Source: Nostoc sp. S13 | GTDB lineage: Bacteria; Cyanobacteriota; Cyanobacteriia; Cyanobacteriales; Nostocaceae | Length of the DNA: 64,000 nt | Assembly (NCBI RefSeq): GCF_029379315.1 | Contig: NZ_JAQYWQ010000004.1 | Span: 1 to 64,000, forward strand | Direction of reading: 5' to 3' | Shown: positions 45,724 through 53,382 of the stretch, in pieces | How the letters are laid out: each line of letters opens with the position of its first letter | Numbering within the stretch: position 1 is the first letter of the stretch | Program-made: the position numbers and the translations under genes | Notes under the pieces: model-generated | Database searches by the model: none | The model's input: the letters and a program-made list of their open reading frames with translations, nothing else | What the model was told of the DNA's origin: nothing

Positions 45724-45725
45724 AG

Positions 45726-46754
45726 TTAAGGCTTGATTTCTGGTGGGGTCAAGGCAGTATATTCTTTAGGGGAAAGTGCTACATCCTTAACATTGATCTT
45801 CTTGGTGATGAATTTCTGCTCATAGAACAAGTCAGAAATCTTCTGCTGTCCTGACAGAATTTCATCACTAATAGGTCTTAAGGTATAATGCCGCCGCTTG
45901 ACTACTTTTTCCAACGTTGGAATATCTAGCTTGGCATCACGCGCGATTATTTCGGCAACGTCTCGTGGATTTGCCTCAGCCCATTTGCCTACGTTGTTGA
46001 CTTCTTCGAGAAGAATTTTCACTAGTTCCGGGTTCTCTTTCACGAAGCTGCGTGCAGCTAACCAGTAACCTCCTTGGGTCGTAAGCCCCTTACCATCGCG
46101 GAGAATCCGAACTCCCACAGTTCTCTGAAACTCGGCAAGTTGGGGATCACTAATTACACCCGCATCAATACTATTACGAATAAACGCTGCACGAGTTTCT
46201 GGTGATATGAGATTTAGATATTTGACATCAGTCAATTTCAACCCTACTTCCTCCAAAGCCTTCACGACAAAATATTGATTAGCAGTAGCTCTTTGAAAAG
46301 CGAGAGTCTTACCTTTTAAATCAGCTACAGTCTTGATTGGGGAGTCTTTATGTACTACGATCGCAGTTCCTTCACCAGTAGCTGGTTTGGTGCTAGCAAT
46401 AAAAACAAAAGGAATCCCAGTTGCTTGGGCAAAGATGGGTGGAGTTTCACCGACAGCACCGACATCCAAACTACCCACATTCATCGCTTCTAGAAGTTGC
46501 GGCCCGGCGGTAAATTTTGCCCACTGTACATTAATACCTAGTGGATTCAAGCGTTTCTCTAAAACTTGTCTATTTCTGGTTATATCCGCAGCAGTAAAAT
46601 ACCCTATTCGTAACACTTTCGTCTTGATGCCACTAGAAGCGGCGATGGCAACTTTCTCAGGTGTATTCGGTGTCTTGCAACTAACTAGAGTCGTGGATAG
46701 GGTAAATGCTCCAGCCATTAATAAGATTAGAAAGTTACGTTTTTTAGCTACCAT
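45726..46754 (-). CDS. Second SsuA-like sulfonate-binding lipoprotein
   Basis: This 342-residue SsuA-type binding protein has the lipobox TTLVSC with Cys26. The mature domain carries [60 protein letters not shown] and YFVVKALEEVG. It is closely related to the gene at 46799-47848: both end FYEQKFITKKI(N/H)VK followed by a few lines of shared residues, suggesting a tandem duplication. It sits 2 bp before a methyltransferase gene and 44 bp after its paralog. The ligand may differ from that of the ssuA at 42570, since pocket-region residues diverge (for example SDPQLAEFQR in place of [10 protein letters not shown]). Confidence 0.9.
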   Translation of the reverse strand: MVAKKRNFLILLMAGAFTLSTTLVSCKTPNTPEKVAIAASSGIKTKVLRIGYFTAADITRNRQVLEKRLNPLGINVQWAKFTAGPQLLEAMNVGSLDVGAVGETPPIFAQATGIPFVFIASTKPATGEGTAIVVHKDSPIKTVADLKGKTLAFQRATANQYFVVKALEEVGLKLTDVKYLNLISPETRAAFIRNSIDAGVISDPQLAEFQRTVGVRILRDGKGLTTQGGYWLAARSFVKENPELVKILLEEVNNVGKWAEANPRDVAEIIARDAKLDIPTLEKVVKRRHYTLRPISDEILSGQQKISDLFYEQKFITKKINVKDVALSPKEYTALTPPEIKP

Positions 46755-46798
46755 AATGTGCTAACAATTTTCTGATGTTTAAGGTTTACTGCAAATGT

Positions 46799-47848
46799 TC
46801 AAGGCTTAACTTCTAAAGGGGTGAAAGCAGCATATTGTTCAGAGGAAAGTGTCGCTTCTTTTACATGAATTTTCTTAGTGATAAATTTCTGCTCATAGAA
46901 TAAGTCAGCAATCTTCTGCTGTCCTGACAAAACTTGTTCACTAAGAGGTCTTAATGTGTAATGCCTGCGCTTTGATACTAGTTCTAGTGTTGGAACATCA
47001 ATTTTTGCTTCCGGCGAAATCAATTCAGCTACTTGACGTGGGTTAGCTTCAGCCCATTTGCCGACGTTGTTGACCTCTTCCAAAATGATTTTCACTATGT
47101 CAGGATTATTTTTGACGAAATTGCGCGAGCCTAACCAGTAGGCTCCTTGGGTACTAATCCCCTTACCATTTCGGATAATCCGAATACTGCCAGTTTTCTG
47201 AAATAGAGCAAGGTGGGGGTCGCCAATTACAGCCGCATCAACACTCTTACGTTCAAATGCTGCACGAGTTTCTAATGGCGTGAGGTTAATATGTTTAATA
47301 TCGCTAAGTTTTAGTCCTGCCTCTTCCAGAACCTTCAGAACGAAATACTGCTGTGCAGTAGCTCTTTGAAAGGCGAGTCCTTTGCCTTTGAGGTCAGCTA
47401 TTGTCTTGATTGGAGAGTCTTTCTCGACTACAACAGCAGTTTCCTCACCAGTCCCCGGTTTGCTACTAGCAACATAAACAAAAGGAACGCCAGATGCTTG
47501 AGCAAAGATGGGCGGAGTTTCACCAACAAGGCCGAAATCTACACTTCCCACATTCATCGCTTCCAGAAGTTGCGGCCCAGCAGCAAATTTTGACCACTCT
47601 ACAGAAATACCCAGTGGAGTTAAACGTTTTTCTAACAGTCCTTTAATCTTGAGTAAGTCTCCAGCTGTCATATAGCCCATGTGTAAGACCTTTGTCTTGG
47701 TGCTATTAGAGGCGTTAGCGGCTTGCTCTGGTGTACTTGGTGCTTTACAACTGACTAAAGTCGGGGATAAAGTGAATACTCCACCTACTAAGAATAGTAG
47801 AAAGTAATTGAATAGCTTGAAGTTAGATTTGCTCGATATTTCTACCAT
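46799..47848 (-). CDS. Third SsuA-like sulfonate-binding lipoprotein
   Basis: This 349-residue protein has a signal and the lipobox LVSC (Cys34). It begins LHMGYMTAGDLLKIKGLLEK and has [60 protein letters not shown] and VIGDPHLALFQKTGS. In the pocket region it has GDPHL where SsuD's partner has WDPYL, as in the adjacent paralog at 45726-46754. The two genes are about 70 percent alike by eye and lie in the same direction, a probable tandem duplication. Upstream is a repeat-free AT-rich spacer. It is the first gene of a three-gene minus-strand set with the paralog and a methyltransferase. Confidence 0.9.
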   Translation of the reverse strand: MVEISSKSNFKLFNYFLLFLVGGVFTLSPTLVSCKAPSTPEQAANASNSTKTKVLHMGYMTAGDLLKIKGLLEKRLTPLGISVEWSKFAAGPQLLEAMNVGSVDFGLVGETPPIFAQASGVPFVYVASSKPGTGEETAVVVEKDSPIKTIADLKGKGLAFQRATAQQYFVLKVLEEAGLKLSDIKHINLTPLETRAAFERKSVDAAVIGDPHLALFQKTGSIRIIRNGKGISTQGAYWLGSRNFVKNNPDIVKIILEEVNNVGKWAEANPRQVAELISPEAKIDVPTLELVSKRRHYTLRPLSEQVLSGQQKIADLFYEQKFITKKIHVKEATLSSEQYAAFTPLEVKP

Positions 47849-48206
47849 AATGCAGTAGTAATTCTTTAATGTTTTCGTTTCTTAAATATTGGATGTGTGC
47901 CCTTTGCCTTACTGGCAATTAGCTGGAAAGTGAAATGAAAGTTGTAGCTAAGAAATTTAATTAAGCAACTTTGCAAATGACACATAATCTTGACCAGATT
48001 TTAATCTACGGTAAATTGGTCAAGTTACAGTATTATGCTAATTGCACGGATAATATCATAGACTTCTTTAAGAATCAAGTAGCAAATACAGCCACGTTTA
48101 TGAGACAAGTTTTCTGTCTATGGCTGGTATCAGAAGGTTCTATTGCAGATAAATAAATTTATGGAAAATTATATACAAATGTTAAGTAGTTAATGGCAAC
48201 ACCAAG
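47849..48206. other. AT-rich spacer, no gene supported
   Basis: A plus-strand frame of 61 codons (47971-48156) lies here, but it has no family resemblance and no convincing ribosome site. The spacer should contain the promoter of the SsuA-like gene at 46799-47848; no clear boxes are assigned. Confidence 0.4.
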
Positions 48207-48806
48207 TTAAACGCGAAGTAGCAAGAGTCCACTTCTTAAAGCTTCATTCCAGAGAGGCGATTTTTGAACTTCTAGAAAAGAAAGAGGTGAATTTACAGGT
48301 AGGGGTAGCTCTTGTTGCAGAGATAGTTGCCACCAGCCGACATCATGCCACTTCCTAAATTTATATCCAACTTTGCGAAATACACCTACAGGGGAAAAAC
48401 CGACAGCCTCATGGACAGCGACACTTGCTGGATTTGGTAAAGCGATCGCAGCAAAAACGTTGTAATATCCTTGGAGTTGCAGTAACGCAAAAAGGGAAGT
48501 GTACAAAGCTTTGGCAACTCCTTTTCTGCGATACTCAACATTAATGTACACGGATGATTCTACAGACCATTGGTAAGCGGCACGAGTCCGGTAGGGAGTA
48601 GCATAGGCATAGCCTAGAAGCTCACTGTTAACTTCACACACTAGCCAAGGCATCTGTTGTTGATAATTCTGGATGCGCCCCTCAAATTCCGTTTTGCTAG
48701 GAGGCTCTATCTCAAAGGAAATTGAAGTTTCCCGGACAATCGGCCCATAGATTGCCAGCATTTTTAAAGCATCACTTTCATTAGCTAGTCTGATTGTAGG
48801 CTTCAC
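48207..48806 (-). CDS. GNAT acetyltransferase, phosphinothricin-acetyltransferase-like
   Basis: This 199-residue protein resembles the PAT/Bar group of GNAT enzymes: IRLANESDALKMLAIYGPIV, ETSISFEIEPPSKTEFEGRI, the acetyl-CoA region SVYINVEYRRKGVAKALYTS and HEAVGFSPVGVFRKVGYKF, ending with KWHDVGWWQLSLQ. These are the standard sequence blocks of the group, whose members acetylate phosphinothricin, methionine sulfoximine or related compounds. The last 35 residues are an extra tail. The natural substrate here is unknown. Confidence 0.88.
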   Translation of the reverse strand: MKPTIRLANESDALKMLAIYGPIVRETSISFEIEPPSKTEFEGRIQNYQQQMPWLVCEVNSELLGYAYATPYRTRAAYQWSVESSVYINVEYRRKGVAKALYTSLFALLQLQGYYNVFAAIALPNPASVAVHEAVGFSPVGVFRKVGYKFRKWHDVGWWQLSLQQELPLPVNSPLSFLEVQKSPLWNEALRSGLLLLRV

Positions 48807-48850
48807 CGCAGATCCTTTTTAAACTAAAAATGAATTATACAAACTTAGCA

Positions 48851-48941
48851 CTTACGCAAAACTACACGCCCTCTGGGGCAATTCATGAATTGCCCCTAAG
48901 AAGAAAATCATTCTTTTCAGTTATTGTTTGCGTAAGTCCTG
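48851..48941. mobile_element. MITE copy B, 91 bp
   Basis: Ends CTTACGCAAAAC and GTTTGCGTAAGTCCTG form inverted termini. The centre has TGGGGCAATTCATGAATTGC followed by CCC. It is in the opposite orientation to copy A at 13894-14051, and it lacks the insertion that splits that copy. It lies 4 bp before the stop of the phosphatase gene, so it may also act as that gene's 3' hairpin. Confidence 0.8.
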
Positions 48942-48945
48942 AAAC

Positions 48946-49539
48946 TCAAAATATTTTATGTATTGCTAGACGGCAATCATTCAAAAGCACGTCAAGTTCT
49001 TTTACAACTTTCAAGGGATTTCTAGCTCTAAACACAGCAGCGATCGCAGCTTCATAAGGATTTCTACCTGTTCTCTTGACAGCATTTATTGCAGCTTGAT
49101 TTGATAATCCTCTGGCACTAACTAGCCATGCTGCTAACACATGTCCAGTACGTCCAATTCCACCAGAGCAGTGTACAACTACTTTCTCATTTTGTTTATC
49201 TGCTTCTATTAAGAAAGGAAGTATTTTCTGTGTGAGGGTTTCTAAATCACATAGATGGAAATCTACAATTGGTGCCCAACAAACTAGTTGATTACCAAAT
49301 TCCTGTTTGTATCTGCCTAGAAGATTAGAGTAAGAAGCTAGGTGTTGATCAGGAAGAAGGCAGCAAACTCGCTTGATATCTTGGCGCTTCATGAATTCTA
49401 TCCAATCTTGAAGCTGCTTGTTAGTATATCCAGGTCGCGCAGCACCAAAGACTATTTGCTCCTTCTCCCAAGCCGGGGCAAACTTATACATCTTTAACTG
49501 TCTGACTTCTGAATCTTGGAAGTTACTCGTTCCATCCAT
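48946..49539 (-). CDS. Protein tyrosine/dual-specificity phosphatase
   Basis: This protein of up to 197 residues (a start at 49491, MYKFAPAWEKEQIVFGAARP, is also possible) contains the HCx5R phosphatase loop VHCSGGIGRTG, with Cys124 as nucleophile and Arg130 in the long frame. An upstream WPD-like acidic loop is likely near VCWAPIVDFHLCD. The remainder (QAAINAVKRTGRNPYEAAIA) resembles archaeal-type and cyanobacterial dual-specificity phosphatases. Targets could be phosphoproteins or inositides. It lies alone on the minus strand, and its 3' end is next to the MITE at 48851-48941. Confidence 0.87.
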   Translation of the reverse strand: MDGTSNFQDSEVRQLKMYKFAPAWEKEQIVFGAARPGYTNKQLQDWIEFMKRQDIKRVCCLLPDQHLASYSNLLGRYKQEFGNQLVCWAPIVDFHLCDLETLTQKILPFLIEADKQNEKVVVHCSGGIGRTGHVLAAWLVSARGLSNQAAINAVKRTGRNPYEAAIAAVFRARNPLKVVKELDVLLNDCRLAIHKIF

Positions 49540-49638
49540 AAAATAGTTACTTATTTTTTGATTAAATAGAATACTTTACCGGAGCATTAAAACGAGAAAA
49601 TATATGATCTGTTCACATTTTGTAAAAAGTTTTTAAAT

Positions 49639-50358
49639 CTAGTTAAAACTTAGGATTTTTAAATAATCTTGCACAGCACTAAATAGTCCCACCTCCAAAG
49701 CGTCCCCAATCAGAGCATGACCAATAGACACTTCAAGTATGCCAAAAATTGAACAGAACTTTTCTAAATTTTGCAGATTTAAATCATGACCGGCGTTTAC
49801 TCCTAAACCAATTTTTTGAGCCTTTTGTGTTGCTTTTTGGTAGTGTTGAAATACAGATTCTACATTGCCATTACGAAAAGCTGTCGCATAAGGTTCTGTA
49901 TATAGCTCAATGCGATCGGCTCCAATCTCTTTAGCACGTTTAATTTGAGTTAAGTCGGTATCCATAAATAAGCTGACTCGAACTCCGAGGTCTTTTAGCT
50001 CTCGAATGATTGGTCTGAGCCAAGAGCCATCCGTAGCCAGATCCCATCCGTGATCTGAGGTGAAAGCATCTGGTGCATCGGGAACTAAGGTACACTGCGT
50101 TGGTTTGATTTTTCGGACTATCTCTAAAAATTGAGGTGACGGATTACCTTCTATGTTGAATTCAACAGTCAATATCTGCGCCAGTGCATCGACATCTTCG
50201 GGCTTGATATGTCGTTGGTCTGGGCGTGGGTGAACTGTGATTCCCTGTGCGCCAGCTTTAATGCAGGTAAAAGCCGCTTCAATCACACTCGGTCTACCAA
50301 AATTTCGAGCATTCCTGAGTAAAGCGACTTTGTTAAGGTTAACGCTGAGATTGGTCAT
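49639..50358 (-). CDS. pdxJ: Pyridoxine 5'-phosphate synthase (Bacteroidota-like type)
   Basis: PdxJ condenses 3-amino-2-oxopropyl phosphate with deoxyxylulose phosphate to give pyridoxine phosphate. The 239-residue TIM-barrel protein has LSVNLNKVALLRNARNFG, AGAQGITVHPRPDQRHIKPE, FNIEGNPSPQFLEIVRKIKP, LVPDAPDAFTSDHGWD, NAGHDLNLQNLEKF and EVSIGHALIGDALEVGL. The TVHPRP, LVPDAPDAxTSxxGWD and NAGHDLNLxNL wording is that of the Bacteroidota PdxJ, whereas the usual cyanobacterial and proteobacterial enzyme reads VHLREDRRHI, VPEKRQExTTEGG and HAGHGL. This suggests transfer. It is 10 bp downstream of an ssuA-like gene (50369-51439), so the two are probably cotranscribed. Confidence 0.88.
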   Translation of the reverse strand: MTNLSVNLNKVALLRNARNFGRPSVIEAAFTCIKAGAQGITVHPRPDQRHIKPEDVDALAQILTVEFNIEGNPSPQFLEIVRKIKPTQCTLVPDAPDAFTSDHGWDLATDGSWLRPIIRELKDLGVRVSLFMDTDLTQIKRAKEIGADRIELYTEPYATAFRNGNVESVFQHYQKATQKAQKIGLGVNAGHDLNLQNLEKFCSIFGILEVSIGHALIGDALEVGLFSAVQDYLKILSFN

Positions 50359-50368
50359 ATTCTAAAAT

Positions 50369-51439
50369 TCACTTGCCTTGCCAAACAATTTCCTTAACTT
50401 TGATTTGTTTCGGAATCAATTTAATTTTGTAAAAGGTATCTGCAACCTCTTGTTGTTTAGTAATCACTTCATCTGTGAGCGGAAGTACATCATACTCACG
50501 CCGCTTTTCTGCTATTTCCAACACAGGAGCATCTATACCCAAAGCAGGAGAAAGAAATTTAGCAACTTCACTAGGATTATTTTTTGCCCAGTCACTAACT
50601 TTCTTCACCTGATCTATAACTATTTTCAATGCATCCGGCTTGGCATCAACAAAAGATTTTGCAGCCAGATAATAACCACGATTGGGAGCTAATCCCGTCG
50701 CGTCTGTTAAAGTACGTGCGCCTGTTGCTGCTTCTGCTGCGGCTAAATAAGGATCCCAAATTGCCCAAGCATCAACTTTTTTTCCCTCAAAGACAGCACG
50801 AGCATCGGCGGGAGTGAGAGTTACTTGTTGGATGTCACTGTACTGTACCCCTGCCTTTTCCAGTGCTTTCACCAATAGGTAGTTAGCATTAGAACCTTTG
50901 GCAAAAGCAACTTTTTTGCCCTTGAGTTCAACCACACTTTTAATCGGTGAATCCTTCGGCACCAGGATGGCTTCAGCCTTGGGACTCCAAGGATCGTAGG
51001 CAACATAAACCAAAGGAATACCCCCAGATTGAGCAAATATAGGTGGTGATTCTCCGGTATAGCCAAAATCAATACTGCCTGCATTCAATGCCTCTAGGAG
51101 TGGTGGCCCAGCAGGAAATTCTGACCAAGTTACCGAAGATCCTGAAGTTGCAAAGGCTTTCTCTAATTCCCCTTTCCCCTTCAGCGCATAGAGGATAGTT
51201 GACGCTTTTTGGTAGCCTATACGAACTTTAGTACTGCTAACTGCTGGACTGGCGGCTTGGGTTGTCTGCGGTGTGCCAGAGTTGTCGCTTGCGCTTGGAG
51301 AACAAGCAGACACAGCCAAAGTTAAGCTAAGTCCCACTGCAAACAGTAGCGAAAAAGTGCGGATTCTTCGTTGTAGGAACCTTTGGAGGAAGGCGATCGC
51401 AATGCCCAAAAATCGACTTGGTGAGAACTTAGTCAACAT
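50369..51439 (-). CDS. Fourth SsuA-like sulfonate-binding lipoprotein
   Basis: This 356-residue binding protein has a basic and hydrophobic N-terminus and the lipobox LAVSAC (Cys46). The mature part has VRIGYQKASTILYALKGKGE, TWSEFPAGPPLLEALNAGSI, DFGYTGESPPIFAQSGGIPL, LKGKKVAFAKGSNANYLLVK and DAWAIWDPYLAAAEAATGAR. The WDPYL pocket motif matches classic SsuA, and this copy is closer to the proteobacterial type than the other three in the window. It precedes pdxJ by 10 bp. An SsuBC transporter would be required but is not encoded nearby. Confidence 0.92.
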   Translation of the reverse strand: MLTKFSPSRFLGIAIAFLQRFLQRRIRTFSLLFAVGLSLTLAVSACSPSASDNSGTPQTTQAASPAVSSTKVRIGYQKASTILYALKGKGELEKAFATSGSSVTWSEFPAGPPLLEALNAGSIDFGYTGESPPIFAQSGGIPLVYVAYDPWSPKAEAILVPKDSPIKSVVELKGKKVAFAKGSNANYLLVKALEKAGVQYSDIQQVTLTPADARAVFEGKKVDAWAIWDPYLAAAEAATGARTLTDATGLAPNRGYYLAAKSFVDAKPDALKIVIDQVKKVSDWAKNNPSEVAKFLSPALGIDAPVLEIAEKRREYDVLPLTDEVITKQQEVADTFYKIKLIPKQIKVKEIVWQGK

Positions 51440-51649
51440 CTTTACTCTGCTTTCAGGGATAAATTAATATCAGACTTCAGCAAACCTCCGGTATAACTCC
51501 GGCAAGTTTATTGATTTACCGTATTATTATGGGATCATAAAAATATCACATAATTCAAGCTCAAATGCAAGTTGATTCGCTAAAGAAAAATTCTCCCTAA
51601 AAGTCATAGCAACGTCAAATCTCAACTTAATTAGATCAGAAAGCACACG

Positions 51650-52339
51650 ATGACAGATAATATTCTTGAACAACAGATTGAGTACTATCGCGCTAGAGCC
51701 AACGAATATGATCAGTGGTTCTATAGGAAAGGACGCTACGATCGCGGTACCGAAAATAACCAGCGCTGGTTTAATGAAGTAGCTGTGATCAAAAATACAT
51801 TACACCAAATTGGCGTGGTGGATGATATTTTAGAGTTAGCCTGTGGAACAGGTATCTGGACACAGGAGCTTTTAAGTATCGGGAAAAAAATTACTGCGAT
51901 CGATGCCTCCCAAGAAGTGATTACAATTAATCGCTCGAAGTTAAATTCACTGAGTGTTGAATATCACCTAACGGATTTATTTACATGGCAACCTGACACT
52001 GAATATGATTTAGTGTTTTTTGCTTTTTGGCTCTCTCATGTGCCGCCAAAATTACTCGATTCATTTTTGACAAAAGTCTATCAATCTGTTCGCGTTGGTG
52101 GACAAGTATTTATCATTGACTCTTCCTTTGAACCCACATCTACGGCTAACGATCATATCCTTAAAGATAACGGAAACATATATCAAACCCGTAAGTTAAA
52201 TGATGGTCAAGAATTTCAGATTGTCAAAATTTTTTATCAGCCTGATGAACTTCAAGAGCAGCTAAATAAAACAGGTTTTCAGGCTGATGTGAAGGTGACA
52301 GATAACTATTTTATCTATGCACATGGAACAAAGATTTAA
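51650..52339 (+). CDS. Class I SAM-dependent methyltransferase
   Basis: This 229-residue methyltransferase reads QIEYYRARANEYDQWFYRKG at the N-terminus. Motif I is ILELACGTGIWTQELLSIGK, with the acidic loop TAIDASQEVI, then DLVFFAFWLSHVPPKLLDSF and VGGQVFIIDSSFEP. It ends with KIFYQPDELQEQLNKTGFQA. The pattern is that of small-molecule methyltransferases, with substrate unknown. It appears monocistronic and lies divergently from the ssuA-pdxJ pair, with about 210 bp between. Confidence 0.88.
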   Translation: MTDNILEQQIEYYRARANEYDQWFYRKGRYDRGTENNQRWFNEVAVIKNTLHQIGVVDDILELACGTGIWTQELLSIGKKITAIDASQEVITINRSKLNSLSVEYHLTDLFTWQPDTEYDLVFFAFWLSHVPPKLLDSFLTKVYQSVRVGGQVFIIDSSFEPTSTANDHILKDNGNIYQTRKLNDGQEFQIVKIFYQPDELQEQLNKTGFQADVKVTDNYFIYAHGTKI

Positions 52340-52458
52340 ATAATTGGTAATTCTTAATGGGCTATACCCCGCTACGTCCCTTGGGTGTCTCCTAGAGAAG
52401 ACAGGAATTATCGCCATAATCGGATATTTTGTAGAAGGTTTATAGATATGATTTTATT

Positions 52459-52622
52459 TCAGAATAGGTCTTGACGAGTTTCTTGCTGCCAAATGACTGA
52501 ATTTACATCAGTCAAAGCTTGACTCACAGCAAGTTTTTCTAATATTTCAGCCATTCTTCGTCCCCGTGCTTGTTTATCTATGACTGATTCATTTTCCAGC
52601 AATGTAACATGAACTGGGATTT
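52459..52622 (-). pseudogene. Small relic: C-terminal piece of a MAEILEKLA-type protein
   Basis: The minus frame between stops reads HVTLLENESVIDKQARGRRM followed by AEILEKLAVSQALTDVNSVI and WQQETRQDLF. It resembles small cyanobacterial proteins of about 80-90 residues that carry a MAEILEKLA..WQREIRQDR pattern, some beside toxin-antitoxin genes. The N-terminus is missing. The rest of the spacer 52340-52822 shows no gene. Confidence 0.45.
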
Positions 52623-52822
52623 GTTACTCTCCCAATGTAGGTACATCATTAATCCACTGTAAACAACTTCCTTTCAACTAAGCTCTGTATGTTTTTAGCA
52701 TTATTTCGCTCTCTACTTTCTATCTATCTTGGCATCGCTCTCAAAATTACAATATACAATAAGCGATTGCTCTCTTCTCTATATCAATCGTGCCTAGGCG
52801 TAAATAACCATAGGTAATTGCT

Positions 52823-53374
52823 TTAATCAAAGGCTTTCGCTAGAAGTCTGTATATTCGTTTCAAAACCATAAAGAGAGTTAAAAGAAATTGAACAGAAAA
52901 GTAGTAGCATACTGATGCTAGTAGCCACTGCAATGAGCATAAATTTATTATCCATAAAGTACAGCTAATAGGCTTTAGGAAGTAAGTTAATAATATAACT
53001 ACAGTTATGGTGGAAGTTAATATTGAGAAAGATACATTGACATAAATTTCCCGAAGTAACTCACGCCGTTGAATATTTTTTCTTATTTCAACTTGATCCG
53101 TTGTTTGTTTCTGCTCTTGATTTTTTTCTGAAATATCATAAACTAATAGAAGTAAGTTGAATAATAAAGCTGAAAATATTGAGAAAGAAGTAATTAGAGC
53201 ATTAACCAAACCATCATTTAGAAGAACTCCCAGAGAAATCATTACACCAGAAGTGATAGCTGGTATTATAAAGAATAAGATAATATCTGGATAGTATATC
53301 TTCCCTGTTCTGCTACTCTTAAGTGTCGCAATATGGTCTTTAATTATACTAACAATAGAAATTTTGGTTAACAT
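52823..53374 (-). CDS. Hypothetical multi-pass membrane protein (possible RexB-like partner)
   Basis: This 183-residue protein has four likely membrane helices: PDIILFFIIPAITSGVMISL near 30-50, VNALITSFSIFSALLFNLLL near 58-80, VNVSFSILTSTITVVILLTY near 112-133 and LWIINLCSLQWLLASVCYYF near 137-165. A charged cytosolic loop (EKNQEQKQTTDQVEIRKNIQ) lies between helices 2 and 3. It follows the gene at 53383-54315 by 8 bp, so the two form an operon. Size, helix count and gene order recall phage lambda RexB. I do not recognise the family by sequence. A membrane-perturbing effector is inference from context. Confidence 0.65.
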   Translation of the reverse strand: MLTKISIVSIIKDHIATLKSSRTGKIYYPDIILFFIIPAITSGVMISLGVLLNDGLVNALITSFSIFSALLFNLLLLVYDISEKNQEQKQTTDQVEIRKNIQRRELLREIYVNVSFSILTSTITVVILLTYFLKPISCTLWIINLCSLQWLLASVCYYFSVQFLLTLFMVLKRIYRLLAKAFD

Positions 53375-53382
53375 TATATTTA

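Noticed and set aside
47971-48156. A 61-codon plus-strand frame
   Set aside because: No family, weak start and AT-rich spacer composition.
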